64,000 bases of DNA from JABWBR01 sp036741235. Lineage in GTDB: Bacteria; Bacteroidota; Bacteroidia; Chitinophagales; Saprospiraceae. This document shows positions 17,906 through 25,401 of the stretch, piece by piece. The translations under genes were made by a program, and so were the position numbers. How positions within the stretch are numbered: the first letter of the stretch is position 1; the number at the start of each line of letters is the position of its first letter. Where the stretch lies: NCBI GenBank assembly GCA_036741235.1, contig DAINSQ010000004.1, positions 1-64,000 on the forward strand, given 5' to 3'. The notes under the pieces are model-generated. The model was not told where the DNA came from, made no database searches, and worked only from the letters and a program-made list of their open reading frames with translations.

Positions 17906-18490
17906 ATGGAAGTAGTTGCAATCAAGGGGCAGGGCCGCGAAGGCCTGGGAAAAAAAGCCGCCAAGGCAGCCCGCAACAATGGCCGTATCCCCTGCGTAAT
18001 GTACGGAGGCGGTGAAGCAGTTCATTTTACGACGTCCCCCACAGAAGTTAAAAACCTGGTATATTCAGGTGATTTCAAGCTTGCGGAAATTGAAGTCGAC
18101 GGTGTATCGCACAAATGTATCCTCAAAGCTATCCAGTTCCACCCGGTTAATGAGGCCATTTTGCACATCGACTTTCTGCGCCTCATCGGTGGCCACCCTG
18201 TAAAAGTTGAGGTGCCCCTCCGCTTTAAAGGTACTGCCTCCGGCGTGAAAGCAGGCGGTAAGCTCCTCCAAACCGTCCGCAAAGTAAAAATCAAAACTAC
18301 TCCGGAACACCTGGTAGACGAATTGTCGGTAGACATCAGCCACCTCGAATTGGGCCAGTCTATCCGTATTCGCGATATCAAGCCCACCGAAGGCGTTGAG
18401 ATCATCAACTCCCCGGGTATTCCTATCGCTACTATCGAAATTCCGCGCGCACTGCGTAGCGCAGCTACCACCGCCGAAAAGAAGAAATAA
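17906..18490 (+). CDS. rplY: 50S ribosomal protein L25/Ctc
   Basis: 194 residues: an N-terminal L25 beta-barrel that binds 5S rRNA (about residues 1-90, with IKGQGREGLGKKAAKAAR and GRIPCVMYGG) followed by the TL5/CTC C-terminal beta domain (about 95-185, with VPLRFKGTASGVKAGG and the VDELSVDIS pattern). This is the long form common in Bacteroidota. The Lys-rich tail TAAEKKK-like (TTAEKKK) is typical. It probably has its own promoter inside the prs-rplY gap. Confidence 0.96.
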   Translation: MEVVAIKGQGREGLGKKAAKAARNNGRIPCVMYGGGEAVHFTTSPTEVKNLVYSGDFKLAEIEVDGVSHKCILKAIQFHPVNEAILHIDFLRLIGGHPVKVEVPLRFKGTASGVKAGGKLLQTVRKVKIKTTPEHLVDELSVDISHLELGQSIRIRDIKPTEGVEIINSPGIPIATIEIPRALRSAATTAEKKK

Positions 18491-18495
18491 TCACA

Positions 18496-18534
18496 GGGGC
18501 GTCTCGTTTGACCGGGGCGCCCTCTCTATTTTTT
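18496..18534 (+). terminator. Weak candidate terminator after rplY
   Basis: GGGGCG (18496-18501) can pair with CGCCCT (18518-18523, one G-T pair). A run of six T follows at 18529-18534. The stem is short and the loop long, so confidence is modest. Confidence 0.35.
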
Positions 18535-18543
18535 CCCGCATAA

Positions 18544-19317
18544 GTGCAGCACCTCCGCGTCAGCTTAGTCCAGGCCGATCTCCACTGGGAAAACAAAGCC
18601 GCCAATCTAGATGCCCTCTCCAGGCGCATAACTCCGCTTTACGGCCATACCGACCTCATTGTTTTACCCGAAATGTTTACTACGGGGTTCTCTATGCATC
18701 CCGAAACCCTGGCAGAACCTACCCAGGGCGCTACGCTCGCATGGATGATGCAACACGCAGCCAACAGTAACGCAGTGGTAACTGGAAGTTTTATAGCCCT
18801 TGAAGACAACAAGCACTACAATCGCCTGGTGTGGATGCAACCCGACGGCGTATATTTCACCTACGACAAACGCCACCTGTTCACCTTGGCCGGCGAACAC
18901 TACCATTATACCCCCGGCAATAACCGCCTTGTAGTGGAGTGGAAAGGCTGGAAAATTATGCCTTTGATCTGCTACGACCTCCGATTCCCCGTGTGGAGCC
19001 GAAATAACGTCAACTACGACCTGCTGCTCTATGTTGCTAATTTCCCCGAACGTCGCAACCACGCATGGAAATCGCTACTTGTAGCCAGAGCCATCGAAAA
19101 TCAAACTTATACCATTGGCGATAACCGCGAAGGCGCCGACGGCAACGATATCTATCACTAAGGCGACTCCATGCTGGTCGATTATCAAGGCTTTGTTTTG
19201 TACCAATTAGCACACCACGAAGGCGTCTTTACTACTACGCTAAATCGCAATTTGCAGCTTGATTTTAGAAAAAAATTCAATTTTTTAGCCGATCAGGATT
19301 TTTTTTCAATATACTGA
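18544..19317 (+). pseudogene. Omega-amidase/nitrilase-family hydrolase broken by one in-frame TAA
   Basis: From the GTG at 18544 (a TAA lies directly before it) the frame encodes a YafV-type carbon-nitrogen hydrolase of 257 codons, with a TAA at 19159-19161 splitting it after 205 residues. The Glu/Lys/Cys catalytic set is visible: LPEMFTTGFS (Glu near 42), YDKRHLF (Lys near 102) and LICYDLRFPVW (Cys near 142). After the stop, the same frame continues with GDSMLVDYQG and FRKKFNFLADQDFFSIY, which is how these enzymes normally end. One substitution (for example TCA to TAA at the usual Ser before GDS) explains the break. Intact members convert 2-oxoglutaramate-type omega-amides in methionine salvage and glutamine metabolism. 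The truncated product lacks the last 51 residues and is probably non-functional. Confidence 0.85.
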
Positions 19318-19425
19318 TTGTCAAAAAGTTAAACCAAATTGTGGAAAACTTTTTCCGTAATTAGTTGCGCTTTTTGTTAGAAATACAAATTTAATTCTAT
19401 ACTTTCGCACTGTTACAACATTTGA

Positions 19426-19479
19426 GCCGAAGCAAAAACTCAACTTAATCCCACCCTGAACATATCCGTAAGCTTCGGC
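19426..19479 (+). other. Possible leader hairpin upstream of the NlpC/P60 gene
   Basis: GCCGAAGC at 19426-19433 and GCTTCGGC at 19472-19479 are exact reverse complements separated by 38 bases. They lie about 70-120 bases before the next start, so they could form a structured 5' leader. The region 19318-19548 holds no other recognisable feature. Confidence 0.3.
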
Positions 19480-19548
19480 GCCAAAGCTTGTCTGTGTTAT
19501 CTTCAATTGCTCACAGAAAGCTATATGGTTGGATAAAACTCATGGGAA

Positions 19549-20178
19549 ATGTCAGATTCACACAGTTGCAGGGGTATCATGTTACTCCTCTTATTCTTTG
19601 CACTCACTAGCTCTGTTATTGCAAACACCCCTTCAGGGGGCGACAGCACCACGGTAGAAAGCACCGCCAGTAAAGCGCTCTTGCGCACTGAAATTGTCAA
19701 TTACGCCAAGGAACTACTCGGCACACGTTATCGCTACGCAGGCCGTACACCGGCAGGTTTCGATTGCTCAGGCCTCACTTATTATGTGATGCGCCATTTC
19801 GAAGTTGGCCTTTCCAACTGCTCCCGCGCACAAATCAATGATGGCATTAAGGTTACGCTTGACAACGTCAAAGCCGGCGACCTGATTTTCTTCAAGCGCT
19901 ACCGCAACCGCATTTCGCACGTAGCTATGGTAGTTGAAAAAAATGAAGAGGGCGTCTTTATTATCCACAGTACATCCCGCGGCGTTGTTATTGACAACCT
20001 GTCAAAGTCGAAATACTGGCGCCCGAAAGTATGCGGGGCTCGCGACGTATTGGCCAATAGAGACCTCCCGGTAGCAGAATTGCTTGCGCGCCGCGCAGAA
20101 GAGATAAAAGCAGCTCAGCAGGAAAAGCTCAAAACTCTGGCGCCTCAGGCGTTTTATATGTTGTACGCGGCGCGTTAA
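19549..20178 (+). CDS. NlpC/P60 family cell-wall peptidase
   Basis: 209 residues with a hydrophobic signal segment (MLLLLFFALTSSVIA, about residues 11-25). The NlpC/P60 domain spans about 45-165. The catalytic Cys is in FDCSGLTYYV (about 73), the first His in SHVAMVVE (about 124), and the third polar position in IIHSTSRG (His about 138). Such enzymes cleave the D-Glu to diamino-acid bond of peptidoglycan stem peptides in the periplasm. The last 40 residues are an Ala/Glu/Lys helix. A strong hairpin follows the gene. Confidence 0.93.
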   Translation: MSDSHSCRGIMLLLLFFALTSSVIANTPSGGDSTTVESTASKALLRTEIVNYAKELLGTRYRYAGRTPAGFDCSGLTYYVMRHFEVGLSNCSRAQINDGIKVTLDNVKAGDLIFFKRYRNRISHVAMVVEKNEEGVFIIHSTSRGVVIDNLSKSKYWRPKVCGARDVLANRDLPVAELLARRAEEIKAAQQEKLKTLAPQAFYMLYAAR

Positions 20179-20213
20179 GCCGCCACTTGCACTCCGATCG
20201 CTTATCAACACTC

Positions 20214-20246
20214 GAGGGCGCTCTCCGTTATCCGGAGAGCGCCCTC
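20214..20246 (+). terminator. Perfect 14-bp hairpin after the NlpC/P60 gene
   Basis: GAGGGCGCTCTCCG (20214-20227) and its exact complement (20233-20246) flank the loop TTATC. No T-run follows, so it may act as an intrinsic terminator of weak type or as an mRNA-stabilising or boundary hairpin before the adk promoter. Confidence 0.6.
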
Positions 20247-20297
20247 TGTATAAATGCCTTCCCCTGCCGCCTTGTCGCCCAATTAATAAAAACTTAC

Positions 20298-20305
20298 TAT
20301 TTTTG
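20298..20305 (+). promoter_or_regulatory. Bacteroidota -7 element upstream of adk
   Basis: TATTTTTG matches TAnnTTTG; TTG at 20272-20274 lies 23 bases upstream. The adk start is 65 bases downstream. Confidence 0.55.
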
Positions 20306-20370
20306 CCCCACTACATATGAACGCCCTTTCGAAACATATCAGGATTAATTGTACAAAACGCATTTAGACA

Positions 20371-20943
20371 ATGATTAATCTTATCCTCTTTGGCCCTCCC
20401 GGTTCGGGAAAAGGTACGCAGGCAACTCAACTGGTTGACCGCTATCGCGTATTGCACATTTCTACAGGTGATCTGTTTCGTTATGAAATGGGCAATAATA
20501 CGCCGCTAGGACTAAAAGCCAAAAGCTATATCGAGAAGGGCGAACTTGTCCCCGACGAGGTAACAATCGGTATGCTCCAAAATAAAGTTGACGCACACCC
20601 GGAAGCGGAGGGCTATATATTTGACGGATTTCCTCGCACTATTCCTCAAGCGGAAGCCCTCGACGCTTTCCTGGCAGGCCGAGGCCAATCTATATCAAGG
20701 CTGATCATGCTGGATGTGCCCGATGAGGAGATTATCAAACGTATTTTGGGCCGGGGCGCTACCTCTGGCCGCGCCGATGACCTGGATGCCGACATTATTC
20801 AAAACAGGATCGATGTGTATAAACAACAAACATCTCCGGTATTCGATTTTTATGCGCAAACAGGCAAATCAGTTAAGGTAGACGGGGTAGGCGGTATTGA
20901 CGATATCTTCAACCGCCTGTGCGCCGTTATTGACACCATCTAG
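20371..20943 (+). CDS. adk: Adenylate kinase
   Basis: 190 residues, the short-LID form. It interconverts ATP+AMP and 2 ADP in the cytoplasm. The P-loop GPPGSGKGTQA is at about residues 7-17, the AMP-binding region STGDLFR at about 30-36, DGFPRTIPQAE at about 84-94, and RGATSGRADD at about 128-137 as the short LID. No zinc-binding cysteines are present in the LID, as expected for this form. It ends 7 bases before a convergent gene; the gap carries T-rich sequence that may help end both transcripts. Confidence 0.97.
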   Translation: MINLILFGPPGSGKGTQATQLVDRYRVLHISTGDLFRYEMGNNTPLGLKAKSYIEKGELVPDEVTIGMLQNKVDAHPEAEGYIFDGFPRTIPQAEALDAFLAGRGQSISRLIMLDVPDEEIIKRILGRGATSGRADDLDADIIQNRIDVYKQQTSPVFDFYAQTGKSVKVDGVGGIDDIFNRLCAVIDTI

Positions 20944-20950
20944 CCTTTTT

Positions 20951-22843
20951 TTATTTTTCTACCCTGAACTGGGCGATGGGCTTACCGCTTGCTTTTACTA
21001 TTAGCAAATAGCGGCCCGGCGGCGCTTTTGACAGGTTGATTGACTTGTTGTAAGGGCCCGGAGCCTGCTGCGTATAGCTCAATCTCGCAAGCTCCTTGAG
21101 TTGCGAATTGATGAGCACTACAACTACATCAGCCGCCTTTTCGAGATTATAATTGATCTTTACAGTACCATCTTTGGGGTCGGGGTCCACTTGGGGAAAT
21201 ACCGACCAGTCATTGTCGTCTTTGTCTTCAAATTCAACGCGGGGGTCGTAGTATTTTACTTTGCCGTTGCCATACATACTTTTGAGCCGGTAACGTACAT
21301 TTTTCAGTTGCTGGTCGTCGCGAATACCCTTATCTTCAAATGTATAATCATTCTGCGCTTTGCCCTTTCCGGGAATTTTGCCAATCGACTGGTACTGCTT
21401 GCCGCCGTCCATTGAGCGCAGTAATTCGAAATTCATCGGAGTATTTTCGTTGTAAGTGGTCCAGCCCAATTTTATGACATCGCCGGCGCGCTCGGCCTCG
21501 AGGTCAAAAACTTCGGTAGATTCGCGGGCGGCCAGGATCTCCTCGCTGTCTTCCTCGGGCTCCTGCTGGGCCTGCGGCGGCGAAGCCTTGCGGTTTTTTA
21601 TGGTCACTACGTCGCCATTACTCGGATTCCAGATGATCAATCCCAAGGGCGGTTCAAAAATATTTTTGTGGTTGATCTCGCGCACGTTTTCCGCACCATC
21701 TGTTTTTATCGTGCGTACTTCGATCTTCTGCTGATCTACAAAAACCCAGTTAAATTGGTTGAAACTACCGCTATTGCGGGTCCAGGACTTATTGTCGTCT
21801 GCTTCGCGTAACGGAGCGCCCCAACATCCTTCTCCGGCATATACGGTGCCGTTTTCGTCGTCGCGGATAAACCCCTCTTCACTGCCCGGTTCCCGGGAGG
21901 GACGGATGGGCCAGGTCCACTTGCCCACGTGCGAATCGGATTCAAAGGCAAGTTGAACGCGGTATTTGTAAAAATAGGTAGCCCAGTTGAGCAGCAATTC
22001 GTCGCGCTCGGCTTTTGACTTGGTATGGGGGCGAATAGCGTGGTGATATTGCACCATACGCCAGGCAACGGCAGCGCCGTTGGTTTTGAGGTCGTGCTCC
22101 AGCCATTCGCGCTGCGCGCCGCCTGAAGGAATGAGTGAATTGAGCGTATAAAGCCGCAACAGGTTGCCGCCAAAATTCATCGCATAGTAGATATCGGGAT
22201 TTTTTACGTCGAACATTTCCACAAGCGATTTATTCGAAGACTCGTGATTGCCCCGAGCGACCAACACGGGAAACAAGCGGCCGTCGCTGCCGATAGTAGC
22301 CTGCCAGTCGTCTAGCCAAAAACGCCATTCCGTTGCGGTATCTTCTGCGGTCATGTCGCCGTTGAACAACACAATATGCGGGCGGAGTTTGCTCACCAGT
22401 TTATTGGCATCAAGCCTTGCTTCGCGGTGGTTGCGCGAATCGCCGCCTGCAATAATTGACAAGCGCGCGGTTGGGCTGTCAGGCGCCGTTTGAAATGACA
22501 TACGGCGGCTTACCCCTTCGCTGTCTTTGATCACAAAGTAGTATACCGTGTTGGGCTGAAGTCCGCTCAAACGAACGTACTGGTTGTTCATACCCTTGGC
22601 AATAAGCGACACGTCGGGTCGCTTGGAATATTTATACGCCGCATATTGTTGGGCGCGATCCGAAACATCGTAGTACAATACCGGGTCGCTGCCCGATAGC
22701 TGGTCCCATCCAATTACCATGGTAGTGGCAGGATCTTCGCGCCAGGTTGCGCGATAACGACCGGTTGCCGCTTTCGCATAGCTTGCGATCAGCAAAATCC
22801 CTCCCAGAAGTAGCAATGTCAGCTTTGTATTTTGCATCTGCAT
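20951..22843 (-). CDS. Secreted purple-acid-phosphatase-like metallophosphoesterase
   Basis: 630 residues from the ATG at 22841-22843, placed just before the signal segment LTLLLLGGILLIASYAKAA. An N-terminal fibronectin III-like domain (about 25-110, with RATWREDPATTMVIGW and GLQPNTVYYFV) is the usual companion of purple acid phosphatases. The metallophosphoesterase core follows: GGDSRN, NGDMTAED, ARGNHESS, QYHHAIRP and ESDSHVGKW supply the metal ligands. After about residue 390 come Ig-like modules and a C-terminal YLLIVKASGKPIAQFRVEK segment resembling a T9SS tail, though the usual NPxxD-type part is weak (VFPQVDPDPKDGTVKI). Probably releases phosphate from organic phosphoesters outside the cell. 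Confidence 0.88.
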   Translation of the reverse strand: MQMQNTKLTLLLLGGILLIASYAKAATGRYRATWREDPATTMVIGWDQLSGSDPVLYYDVSDRAQQYAAYKYSKRPDVSLIAKGMNNQYVRLSGLQPNTVYYFVIKDSEGVSRRMSFQTAPDSPTARLSIIAGGDSRNHREARLDANKLVSKLRPHIVLFNGDMTAEDTATEWRFWLDDWQATIGSDGRLFPVLVARGNHESSNKSLVEMFDVKNPDIYYAMNFGGNLLRLYTLNSLIPSGGAQREWLEHDLKTNGAAVAWRMVQYHHAIRPHTKSKAERDELLLNWATYFYKYRVQLAFESDSHVGKWTWPIRPSREPGSEEGFIRDDENGTVYAGEGCWGAPLREADDNKSWTRNSGSFNQFNWVFVDQQKIEVRTIKTDGAENVREINHKNIFEPPLGLIIWNPSNGDVVTIKNRKASPPQAQQEPEEDSEEILAARESTEVFDLEAERAGDVIKLGWTTYNENTPMNFELLRSMDGGKQYQSIGKIPGKGKAQNDYTFEDKGIRDDQQLKNVRYRLKSMYGNGKVKYYDPRVEFEDKDDNDWSVFPQVDPDPKDGTVKINYNLEKAADVVVVLINSQLKELARLSYTQQAPGPYNKSINLSKAPPGRYLLIVKASGKPIAQFRVEK

Positions 22844-22990
22844 GTGTGGGCTTTTAACTGGAGACCGGGCAGCTTGTGAACCCAATTCCAAAACGATTAT
22901 GAATTGCTGAACATTATGCGTGTAGCCATATTTGGTGTGTTACCACCTTGATGTCGGCTTAAATTAAAGCTTTTTGAACGGGATTTATTG

Positions 22991-22998
22991 TACCTTTA
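22991..22998 (+). promoter_or_regulatory. Bacteroidota -7-like element upstream of glyA
   Basis: TACCTTTA, one mismatch to TAnnTTTG, 35 bases before the glyA start. It may drive glyA and the two caspase-like genes that follow closely. Confidence 0.45.
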
Positions 22999-23033
22999 AG
23001 CCACATTTATTTTTTTAAAACACTAATTCGCCG

Positions 23034-24302
23034 ATGATACAAGATACGCATCTTTTTAACTTGCTTCACCAGGAGTTAGATAGACAACGCAAAGGAATTG
23101 AACTGATTGCCTCCGAGAATTTTACGAGCCAGGCCGTTCTCGATGCCATGGGGTCTTGCCTGACGAATAAATACGCTGAGGGTTATCCCGGTCGCCGGTA
23201 TTACGGCGGCTGCGAGGTTGTGGATACAATCGAACAACTTGCAATCGATCGCCTGAAAGAATTGTTTGGCGCTTCATGGGCCAATGTTCAGCCCCACTCG
23301 GGCGCTCAGGCCAATGCAGCCGTTTTCCTGGCCGTTTTACAACCCGGCGATAGCATCCTGGGGTTCGACCTATCGCACGGCGGCCACCTCTCTCACGGCT
23401 CGCCAGTTAACTTTTCAGGAAAAATATTTAGCGCGCACTTCTACGGCGTAGAACAGGAATCCGGTTTAATAGATATGGATAAAGTTGCCGCCAAAGCCCG
23501 CGAAGTGAAGCCCAAGCTGATTATCTGCGGCGCTTCGGCGTATGCGCGCGATTGGGACTATGCCCGCTTCCGCGCCATTGCCGATGAAGTTGGCGCCTTG
23601 CTGCTGGCCGATATTGCCCACCCCGCCGGCCTCATCGCCGCCAAATTGCTCAACGACCCCATGCCCCACTGCCACATCGTTACTTCTACTACGCATAAAA
23701 CCCTGCGCGGCCCCCGCGGCGGTATTATCATGATGGGAAATAATTTTGACAATCCGTGGGGGCGCACAACCAAAAAAGGGGAACCCATCAAAATGTCGGC
23801 AATACTCGATAGCGGAGTATTCCCCGGCATGCAGGGCGGCCCGCTTGAACACGTCATAGCCGCTAAAGCCGTGGCCTTCTTCGAAGCCTTGCAACCCGAT
23901 TTCAGACAATACGCTCAACAAGTAATCCGCAATGCCCAGGTGATGGCCCAGGCATTTATCGACAAAGGCTACCACGTGATCAGTAATGGTACCGACAATC
24001 ACCTCATGCTCATCGATCTGCGCTCGAAAAATGTAACCGGCAAGCAAGCCGAAAATGCCCTGGTGCGCGCCGATATTACGGTCAACAAAAACATGGTCCC
24101 CTTCGATACACAATCGCCAATGATTACCTCCGGTATCCGCGTGGGCGCCGCCGCCATCACCAGCCGCGGATTTAAGGAAAACGATTGCCTTAAGGTCGTA
24201 GATTGGATGGACGCCATCCTGTCTGATGTAGAAAATGAATCATTGAACAACCGGATTCGACATGAAGTGAACCTGTTTATGCAGCAGTTCCCATTATACT
24301 AA
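23034..24302 (+). CDS. glyA: Serine hydroxymethyltransferase
   Basis: 422 residues, normal length. A PLP enzyme that interconverts serine and glycine while loading tetrahydrofolate with a one-carbon unit. ELIASENFTS (about residues 22-31), the Tyr-rich YPGRRYYGG loop (about 50-58), HSGAQAN, LADIAHPAGLIAA, and the PLP lysine in TTHKTLRGPRGG (about K222) are all present. The reading frame is intact. It is followed after 21 bases by the caspase-like gene in the same direction, so the three may be co-transcribed. Confidence 0.97.
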   Translation: MIQDTHLFNLLHQELDRQRKGIELIASENFTSQAVLDAMGSCLTNKYAEGYPGRRYYGGCEVVDTIEQLAIDRLKELFGASWANVQPHSGAQANAAVFLAVLQPGDSILGFDLSHGGHLSHGSPVNFSGKIFSAHFYGVEQESGLIDMDKVAAKAREVKPKLIICGASAYARDWDYARFRAIADEVGALLLADIAHPAGLIAAKLLNDPMPHCHIVTSTTHKTLRGPRGGIIMMGNNFDNPWGRTTKKGEPIKMSAILDSGVFPGMQGGPLEHVIAAKAVAFFEALQPDFRQYAQQVIRNAQVMAQAFIDKGYHVISNGTDNHLMLIDLRSKNVTGKQAENALVRADITVNKNMVPFDTQSPMITSGIRVGAAAITSRGFKENDCLKVVDWMDAILSDVENESLNNRIRHEVNLFMQQFPLY

Positions 24303-24323
24303 GGGACGCAATCCGTTTCAGGT

Positions 24324-25385
24324 ATGGGTAAAGTAAAAAAAACACCGCCAGGAGCTCAACGCGCAGGCCGGGAGCAGGCCGAAGAAGAAACTTCCAGTGA
24401 AAATATCGCATTGGAACGGGGCGTTAATTATGTGTTGGCTATTGCCATCGACAAATATGCCGCACCCAACAAACCCCTTTACAATTGCGAACGCGACGCT
24501 GAGGACATTACCCGCATTCTGACTACCAAGTACACGTTTGCTCCCGAAAATGTGAAAAAATTGTATAACGAAAATGCAACCTACGATAATATACTGGTCG
24601 CATTGGATGAGTACTCTCGCCGGCTGGAAGAAAAAGACAGTCTGTTGATCATTTATTCGGGCCACGGCGAAAACCGCAATGGCATAGGCTTTTGGATTCC
24701 CGTAGAAGCTAAAAATTTTACCGATTACCTGCCGCTTAGCCTCATTCGCGATTATCTCGAGCCCGTCAAAGCGAGGCATATTTTTGTGGTATCCGACTCG
24801 TGTTTTGCAGGGCGTTTTTTTATGAGTACTCGCAGCGGCGCCGACTTTACAAAATACACCGAAAAACACCCCTCCCGCTATGCCCTCACTGCCGGCAGAG
24901 ATGAACCCGTATTGGACGGAAAACCCGGCCAGAACTCGCCGTTTGCCGATGCTTTTAAATCTGTTTTGAGCAATAATTCCGATCCCATTGGCGCGGTAAT
25001 GCTGAGCGAAAAAGTTTTACTGGACGTTTCCAAAAAAGTCGAAGGCTTTCAAACACCCCGCCACGGCGAACTCAATATCGATGGCAATAAGCACGGACAG
25101 TTTTTCTTCCATCCCAAAAAAGGTATGGGCGCCGAAGAACACCTGGCTACCGCCCAGTTGATTTTACAACTGGCAGACCACGTGTACGACCCTGGCTTGT
25201 ACCGTTCGGCAGAAAAGCATATCATTTTTGCTATCGAAAATGCCCGACTGGATAATATCAGTCTACCCGAGGCGCTTTATTGGCAGGCCAAAGCGATGCA
25301 AAGCGCCGGCGATTACGAAGCAGCGATGCAATTATATTCCGAATTTATCGCTCAAAATAAACAGACGCCGAACCCCGCTCCATAG
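24324..25385 (+). CDS. Caspase-like protease (peptidase C14 family)
   Basis: 353 residues, no signal peptide, so cytoplasmic. The caspase fold starts near residue 34 (NYVLAIAIDKYA). The catalytic dyad is intact: His114 in YSGHGE and Cys160 in SDSCFAGRFF. An N-terminal 30-residue Lys/Glu/Gln-rich arm precedes it. The last 80 residues (from about 272, HLATAQLILQLADHVYD) are helical, with TPR-like character, and may bind the downstream protein. Prokaryotic caspase homologues cut after basic or acidic residues and many act in regulated cell death or stress. The trigger and substrate here are unknown. It sits 21 bases after glyA and 16 bases before the double pseudocaspase, which strongly suggests a functional pair. 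Confidence 0.9.
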   Translation: MGKVKKTPPGAQRAGREQAEEETSSENIALERGVNYVLAIAIDKYAAPNKPLYNCERDAEDITRILTTKYTFAPENVKKLYNENATYDNILVALDEYSRRLEEKDSLLIIYSGHGENRNGIGFWIPVEAKNFTDYLPLSLIRDYLEPVKARHIFVVSDSCFAGRFFMSTRSGADFTKYTEKHPSRYALTAGRDEPVLDGKPGQNSPFADAFKSVLSNNSDPIGAVMLSEKVLLDVSKKVEGFQTPRHGELNIDGNKHGQFFFHPKKGMGAEEHLATAQLILQLADHVYDPGLYRSAEKHIIFAIENARLDNISLPEALYWQAKAMQSAGDYEAAMQLYSEFIAQNKQTPNPAP

Positions 25386-25401
25386 TCCAAAAACTTAGTT
25401 T

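Noticed and set aside
23466..24113. 215-codon antisense frame inside glyA
   Set aside because: Shadow of a highly conserved gene.
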